From contig NZ_JALKAH010000003.1 in the NCBI RefSeq assembly GCF_023015625.1, forward strand, positions 124,001 through 188,000: a stretch of DNA of 64,000 nt. The letters run 5' to 3'. The DNA is from Yoonia sp. F2084L (GTDB lineage: Bacteria; Pseudomonadota; Alphaproteobacteria; Rhodobacterales; Rhodobacteraceae). A model generated the notes under the pieces. That model had not been told where the DNA came from and made no database searches. It saw nothing but the letters and a program-made list of their open reading frames with translations. Of this stretch, positions 63,900 to 64,000 are shown piece after piece. A program made the translations under genes and the position numbers. Position 1 is the stretch's first letter, and each line of letters starts with the position of its first letter.

Positions 63900-64000
63900 C
63901 GCCACCCAACAGAAACCCCGGTAACCCATCGGAAATCCCGCATGGCGCAAATGTCGCGCTGGCGGTCGCGCACGACCTTTCGATAAATCCGCGCAAATGG

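Overview
The window looks like chromosomal DNA from a marine-type alphaproteobacterium of the order Rhodobacterales (Roseobacter group). The evidence is the FlaF/FlbT flagellin regulators, MotE, a DUF1217 flagellar protein, CtrA-like half-site pairs in front of flagellar genes, the ubiE-ubiB-mutM and rpsT-dnaA-dnaN-recF-gyrB gene orders, and dense ATGA/TGATG gene overlaps. No rRNA, tRNA or CRISPR array was seen. Species was not determined.

Region 1 (1-1842) is the end of a sugar-metabolism cluster: a ThuA-like protein translationally coupled to a Gfo/Idh/MocA dehydrogenase. Region 2 (about 1869-33437) is one large flagellar cluster laid out in blocks of alternating strand. It encodes the stator (motA, motB, motE), hook, rod and filament parts (flgB, flgC, flgD, flgE, flgF, flgG, flgK, flgL, flagellin), the P and L rings (flgI, flgH, flgA), the MS ring (fliF), one switch protein (fliN), the export apparatus (flhA, flhB, fliP, fliQ, fliR, fliI, fliH-like, fliJ-like), chaperone and assembly factors (flgN-like, flgJ, fliK) and the flagellin regulators flaF and flbT. 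It carries two fliL paralogs and two unassigned proteins (121 and 739 aa). fliG and fliM were not found in it. A decayed IS5-family transposase lies between the converging flgI and fliP genes.

Region 3 (33731-38458) holds ubiB and ubiE (ubiquinone), a small membrane protein coupled to mutM (DNA repair), and an enoyl-CoA hydratase. Region 4 (38483-40662) holds two tandem, secreted, all-helical paralogs, each built from two PilJ-like sensory repeats with no signalling domain. Region 5 (40770-48983) is the replication block rpsT, dnaA, dnaN, recF, a VOC protein, a LysE-type exporter and gyrB. gyrB has a good -35/-10 promoter whose -10 sits inside an 8-bp inverted repeat.

Region 6 (48980-64000) is housekeeping and metabolism: an AbrB-type membrane protein, TrhO (tRNA modification), a YegD-like Hsp70, pncA and pncB (NAD salvage), a DMT transporter, a membrane-anchored GGDEF protein, ArfB (ribosome rescue), a queuosine-precursor transporter, a phytase-like esterase, MepA, a UMF1-type MFS transporter, a thioesterase-like protein, YggT, and a PA2779/PA2778 pair.

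The most unusual item lies just upstream of arfB on the minus strand. There a micro-ORF of 18 codons is preceded by a Shine-Dalgarno stretch complementary to about 14 nt of the 16S rRNA tail. It is followed by two mutually exclusive hairpins and an intrinsic terminator that ends 61 nt before the arfB start. This is the architecture of a translation-sensing attenuator, or of a small structured RNA, and I could not match it to a known family.
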